Positions 59,661 to 64,000 of a DNA stretch of 64,000 nucleotides are shown one piece after another. The notes beneath the pieces are model-generated. The model was given only the letters and a program-made list of their open reading frames with translations. It did no database searches and was not told the origin of the DNA. The position numbers were made by a program, and so were the translations under genes. The first letter of the stretch is position 1. Each line of letters begins with the position of its first letter. The stretch is taken from contig OX336349.1 of NCBI GenBank assembly GCA_946902875.1, positions 16,453,891 through 16,517,890 on the forward strand. The letters run 5' to 3'. This DNA comes from Nematopogon swammerdamellus (Eukaryota; Arthropoda; Insecta; Lepidoptera; Adelidae).

Positions 59661-60644
59661 TTCGAGATTGAAGTCGAGTGCAGTAATTAGTCGGCCCTTC
59701 TGTCCGGGAAGAGGTCAAACAAAACATGAGTAAAATACTGTGAATGTGTTATAGAAAATTTTATTATTTTAAATAAATAAGCCCAACATAACCTTAATGT
59801 TAATACTTTAATATAACATAGATGAGCATGGGCAATACGTGTATATATATTATTTAATATTACTAAATCTAAATATAATAGAGTAAGCATTAGTAATAAA
59901 TATTGTAAAATAGTAAAATAAATATTGTAAAATAGTAAAATAATCGGTAAAATGTGTATATATTGTTATAGCTCAAACCTATATATTAGTTAATTTAGTT
60001 ATAAAGAGCGCGGGCTTGTCTACCGGGGTGTATTTAACAACAACCCACTAAAAAACAGGGCTCCGTACGTTACAGAACCCTAACAACTGTTGCCGTGTCA
60101 TGGTCGCGCCGTGCTTGTGACGTTGCCGTCGCTTTGCCGTGCGCAAACAACTTTATAAAGTGATCTTTAAATTTCTGTTAGCTTTTGCTCACAACATCGC
60201 ACGCATGAAGTTCAAAACGTTAAATATCCAATTTATAATTTTAAAATCATAGGTGGTCTGAAGGATGTGTTTATAATTAACAACCAGATATGCGCTTTTG
60301 CCACGGGTAACAGTTACCCCACTCTGCACAAAATACTTGGAAACTAAAATAACACAACAGTTGGGTGGGCCTCCTGGCGAGGCTTTTAAACAGCCTTCAT
60401 TAGTGTAAGGCATTCATCAATGCCGGCCGCTGCGTAGTTGTAGCATATTGTGAATGAATATTAAAGCGCACCAGCCTATCGGGCCGGGAGGCATTGTGGT
60501 GTATGGAAGTACTTTGTGTATTCCCGTTTCTCACGAGCCCGTCAAGATAGAATCAGGGCGGCACTTTCTGACAAGATGACGTCATTGATTTCCTGTCTGG
60601 TAATTGAATCAGATATTCGTTTGATCATTCATATGCTCTGTTGG
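59661..60644. other. No gene seen; AT-rich
   Basis: A direct repeat TAAATATTGTAAAATAGTAA occurs twice at about 59897-59941. Short frames only. Confidence 0.35.
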
Positions 60645-60720
60645 TGTATGGGTTGAGTGTAGGGTAGAGCGTATTCGTTTTTTATCTCATGGTCGTGGGT
60701 TCGAGCCCCGCATTGTGCAA
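60645..60720 (+). pseudogene. tRNA-Lys-like pseudogene or SINE head
   Basis: TTTTTATCTCATGGTCGTGG followed by GTTCGAGCCCCGCATTGTGC resembles the 3' half of a tRNA-Lys: B box GGTTCGAGCCCC at 60698-60709 and a pairable T-arm. GGGTAGAGCG is D-arm-like. The acceptor stem does not pair and the anticodon stem is broken, so it is not a working tRNA. Confidence 0.5.
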
Positions 60721-61469
60721 ATCATTTGTTTTTAACTTTTTTGTTTAGCATTATTAGGATATTAAAAATAAGTTATGGTTAGTGTTTTTATAACCACATA
60801 AAACAACGTTATTATCGGAAGTATTTATATGCAGCCCAGGTTAACACAGAAATCTACGTTTAGACTTTTGCATCGGTCACGTGACATAATCAGATCGTGC
60901 CACCCTGGTCCTCTCTTGACGAGCTCGTCGTTTCGTCGCTTGGTTGTGTGTGCGTACCGCATCTGTGTACTACTATCAATGCCTATACGCAATAGAGGCC
61001 ACAAACTGGGAGCCAGGGCTTGTTTAACGAGTTTGGCGTCACGCCAAACAGCCCCACACCTTTCTTATTCCTCCCCCCTTCACCCGCCGACGCGAACGGG
61101 CGGTATTGGGTTGAGATAGAGACAGGAATGCTCAATGCGGTGACGTCATCGGCGTGGCATATTTAGCGATGACTCAGATGCCTCTGATTGTAGGTGGAGT
61201 GTTTGAAGAAGTACGGGCGATCGAAATGTATGTAGGCCGCTGGGAGCGTCGTCGCTTGAAGTAAACGCGATACTTGCGAACTGAAAGTGTCGGACATAGA
61301 TTTTTGTTTAACCTACACTTGCGGTAATTATTAACAAAACCATATAGTATTAGTAATCTTTGAACATAACTCAAACTTAGACCTAGCTAGACAGACATAC
61401 CTAATTCAACGCGAGTTTAGCCGTAAGAACAAGCCCTAAATACTTTCTAAAGGTTTGGCAACAATAAGT
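60721..61469. other. No gene seen
   Basis: GC-rich centre (60900-61110) with a 96-codon frame at 60829-61119 and no motif. Confidence 0.3.
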
Positions 61470-62070
61470 AATTAAAAATTCACAGATCTTGTGCATTACA
61501 CGACCTTCGCGGTACATTGAAAATGAACTCAACAAAATAAAAAAAGTATTAAATTTATAATTTTTTTATTATTTTTCAATGTATTTTTAAATATTGATAA
61601 TAATAAAATGTACACAGTTTCAAATTTTTCGACTTTTTTGTCTTCTTCAGTGAAAATATACAATATTATTTTTCAAAAACACAAGCACCTTAAAAAATGT
61701 AAACTAAAATTTAGACAGAAAAAGAGATAAGCTTGACATTATGTCTAACTAAAGTAACAAATTAATAAATATCTAATATAAAAATATAATATAGGTTCTA
61801 TCATCCGGCTTCCGGCTCTATCATCAGGACCCTGAAAATCGTAATATATGACTAGAGTACTTGCGAAGACAAATCCAACGCGCCCAAACACGATGGATTT
61901 ATCATGTGTGGTTTAGGAGTTCCTATGACTTCATTCCGGCTCCATCATCAGGACCCTGGACTATGACAAGAGTACTTGCGAAGAAAAATCCAACGAGCCG
62001 AAACACGATGGGCTTATCATGTGTAGTTTAGGAGTTCCTATGGCTTCCTTCCGGCTCCATAATCAGAACC
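61470..62070 (+). repeat. Repeat J, copy 2, without MITE (empty site)
   Basis: Same order as 27600-28530: CACAGATCTTGTGCATTACA, TTAGACAGAAAAAGAGATAA, then directly AAAATATAATATAGGTTCTA and CCGGCTCTATCATCAGGACC. The last block is repeated in tandem (about 113 bp; 61807 and 61935). Confidence 0.8.
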
Positions 62071-62329
62071 CAACTAACAAACTAAAAAAGTCACCCGAGG
62101 ATCTGCAGAGCCGTGATTTGATTTTTCACAATGTATTTCATACATTCGGATATTCCTCCTCGCTCTCTACGCTGTTGCACTTCCAAAAGTCGATTTCACA
62201 ATCTCAGCGAGAATGGGAAAAACTTGAGGGACCACCTACAGCACGAACCATCATCGATAGACGAATGCTTTTTTTTTTCAAATGAAGCCCAAAGTCCAAA
62301 TCTAAACAGGTTTTTTAAATATTTTGATA
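62071..62329. other. No gene seen
   Basis: Overlapping short frames and no recognised motif. Confidence 0.3.
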
Positions 62330-62600
62330 TCACATTTAGTTTTTGAGATATAAGAAATTTAGTTCGAAAAAGAAAGAATTTTTCACATTTTTGCATGAAA
62401 TTTATTTTTTTACTTTTTCGAAAAAAAAAATCACCGACTTGTAGCCCTAGCCGATATGCGTATTTTGAGCCCTCAACCACTCACGTAGCCCCAAAACTCG
62501 CGACACCAGGACGATTTCACACTCTCCGCGAAAATGGGGGGCTATACATGGGGGGAAAAAACATTTTCAATATTAAAAAATAAAAACTGAAAATCATGGC
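62330..62600 (+). repeat. Repeat O, copy 2
   Basis: TTGTAGCCCTAGCCGATATG, CGCGACACCAGGACGATTTC and AACATTTTCAATATTAAAAA resemble 33550-33860. Confidence 0.5.
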
Positions 62601-62817
62601 AACACTGCCTTCCAGTATGCTTTTAACTATTATGTTGACTTGTCGATGGTCCAGCATTATCTTCTTCTTTGGGAAGGCTTCGTGCACTAGGCGGGTGGGG
62701 TGGCCCTGGGTGGCAATATCGTATTCCTGCCAGTGTCTAGGTCTGAAAACTCCACGATATATATATTTTTTTAATATGGTAATTGGTGAAAAATTTTGAC
62801 TTAATATACGGAAGACA
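62601..62817. other. No gene seen
   Basis: No motif or repeat recognised. Confidence 0.3.
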
Positions 62818-63118
62818 AGCATCTCTCCCCCATGCATGTCGTAAAAGGCGACTAAGCGATAAGGACAAGATGCCGAGCTAAAGGGTGACAGGCTCGCTAC
62901 CTCTCACCTTGGCACGGTATTTCCACCGAGTCATGCAGCAGATGGGGGTCTTCGTGCCTTACTTGCTGCTTGATCGATTGAATCTTGTTCGAATACTTTG
63001 CGAAACGTGGTGGTCGGTGTTGTGCTATAATTTACCAGAGTTCTTGCAGCACAACACCGATTACTCTGCTTGCCCCGATTTTAAGGATTCAGCGTGTGTG
63101 ATATGTATGTATGTATGT
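62818..63118 (+). repeat. Repeat C, copy 10, 5'-truncated
   Basis: Starts inside the family at CATCTCTCCCCCATGCATGT and runs to the complete (TATG)n end at 63100-63118. Truncation at the non-microsatellite end supports retroposition toward the microsatellite end. Confidence 0.8.
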
Positions 63119-64000
63119 AAAAGAAATTTACTACAACGGATGCATGTTGAGATATACACATATTGACAAGGACAAAATAAATGGGTTCAATAATGATTCC
63201 ACTATTTCCCGTAAAACACGCACCCTAGTCATTTATAACACGCGGTTTCATTATACAAATGGCACGTATACTTTTGCCCTTAACCCCGCATTTACTGTCC
63301 AATTAATAAAAAGGCCTTAGGAGCTTTACCTGACGCAATTTCATATCGGTCGCGGCGGGTGACCAAGGTTATTTATTTGGGCTCCGCCGCCGGTTGACTA
63401 AGCGCCCTTCGCGCGGCGGGCGGGCACCTCATATATTTTTGCTGGATAAGGTCCTTTGAGCGGAACAGCAATAATTATAAATGTGGCCGGAGGGGCGTGA
63501 CCTAGGAGGTTGACTATAATCATAACCGTGGGAACTCTAAAGGTGCGTCCACATTTTAAATAACACAACACCTTATAAAACATTGTTCAATAACCATGTT
63601 TTATTTATATGGACGCTTTATGTTGTAATATAACATTGCTAGTCATGTGTGCAACATTGTTTTATAACTTTGAGATTAAATAATATTAATATATTAGTTT
63701 TGAGTATAGTGAAAAAACTAATTCCTTAGAGGCGTTTTTGACCGTTTTTTGAGGGTTAATAACTTTTGTAGTTACAGTCATCCGCGCGGGCAGTGTGATT
63801 GCTATCTTTGGCGGTTATCTCGAGGTCACCGCTTATATTAGCTTTACTTGTAACTAACATTTACTAAGTTCATTTTCAATGTCCTCTGAAGGTCGTTTAA
63901 TGCACGAGACCTGTGAATTTTTTATTTCATTTTACTCAATTAAGGAAAAGTCAAAAGACGAAGTAAGTAGGTATCTATGTGATGTAAATGTTTCAAAAGT
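63119..64000. other. No gene seen; repeat J piece at 63868-63925
   Basis: GTTCATTTTCAATGTCCTCT, AAGGTCGTTTAATGCACGAG and ACCTGTGAATTTTTTA are the inverse of the start of repeat J. The rest is unassigned. Confidence 0.4.

Noticed and set aside
60645..60720. Functional tRNA-Lys
   Set aside because: The 3' half fits but acceptor and anticodon stems are broken.

Overview
This window looks like intergenic DNA, or one very long intron, from a moth or butterfly (Lepidoptera). No complete host gene can be supported. The evidence is indirect: many short interspersed families with GC-rich bodies and A-rich or (TATG)n tails, RTE, CR1/jockey-like and Helitron remnants, many terminal-inverted-repeat MITEs, a Transib element, and interstitial TTAGG-type repeats (TTAGG is the usual lepidopteran telomere repeat). 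Base composition swings sharply between AT-rich spacers and GC-rich retroposons, and almost every translatable frame is short and closed.

Layout. 0-5 kb: a diverged ~139 bp tandem repeat, retroposon pieces, then a 2.57 kb CACTA-like DNA transposon (2049-4614, 19 bp perfect terminal repeats) that splits a SINE. 5-12 kb: a 5'-truncated non-LTR retrotransposon with an open reverse transcriptase (8292-9602), two poly-T-headed GC-rich 3' ends, a 119 bp tandem duplication and two MITEs. 13-23 kb: fold-back elements, paired SINEs, a Tc1/mariner-type transposase tail, a 37 bp minisatellite with a 74 bp higher-order period, and several near-perfect palindromes. 24-28.5 kb: SINEs, a (TATG)n-tailed repeat, and a large repeat whose second copy at 61.5 kb supplies an empty site for a MITE.

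28740-33433 is the centrepiece: a complete Transib-family transposon with an uninterrupted 738-codon RAG1-like transposase, 36 bp terminal inverted repeats beginning with the heptamer CACAGTG, and a 5 bp target duplication CGCCG. Two retroposon pieces sit in its 5' non-coding part, yet the reading frame is open and the acidic triad and zinc ligands are all present.

34-64 kb: RTE and CR1-like 3' ends, a 130 bp satellite of about 16 units (40087-42572) interrupted by a SINE and abutting a Helitron helicase tail, a 1.17 kb hairpin-rich insertion of unknown origin with a 13 bp target duplication (44771-45943), a nuclease-like retrotransposon tail with a 12 bp target duplication (49345-49829), a large fold-back, a Helitron-like element, two further SINEs, and a possible recursive-splice exon on the minus strand (54812-54879).

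Two SINE families share a central domain but differ in head and tail. SINE-A has a tRNA-like head with a 5S rRNA-like segment set inside it; SINE-B has a plain tRNA-like head. The parts do not form a pathway. They are layered mobile DNA, and nesting gives relative ages: SINE-A is older than the CACTA-like insertion, and the Transib is older than the retroposons lying in it. Family names rest on remembered motifs and visible structure; no database search was run. Letters (SINE-A, SINE-B, repeats C-Q) are labels for this window only.
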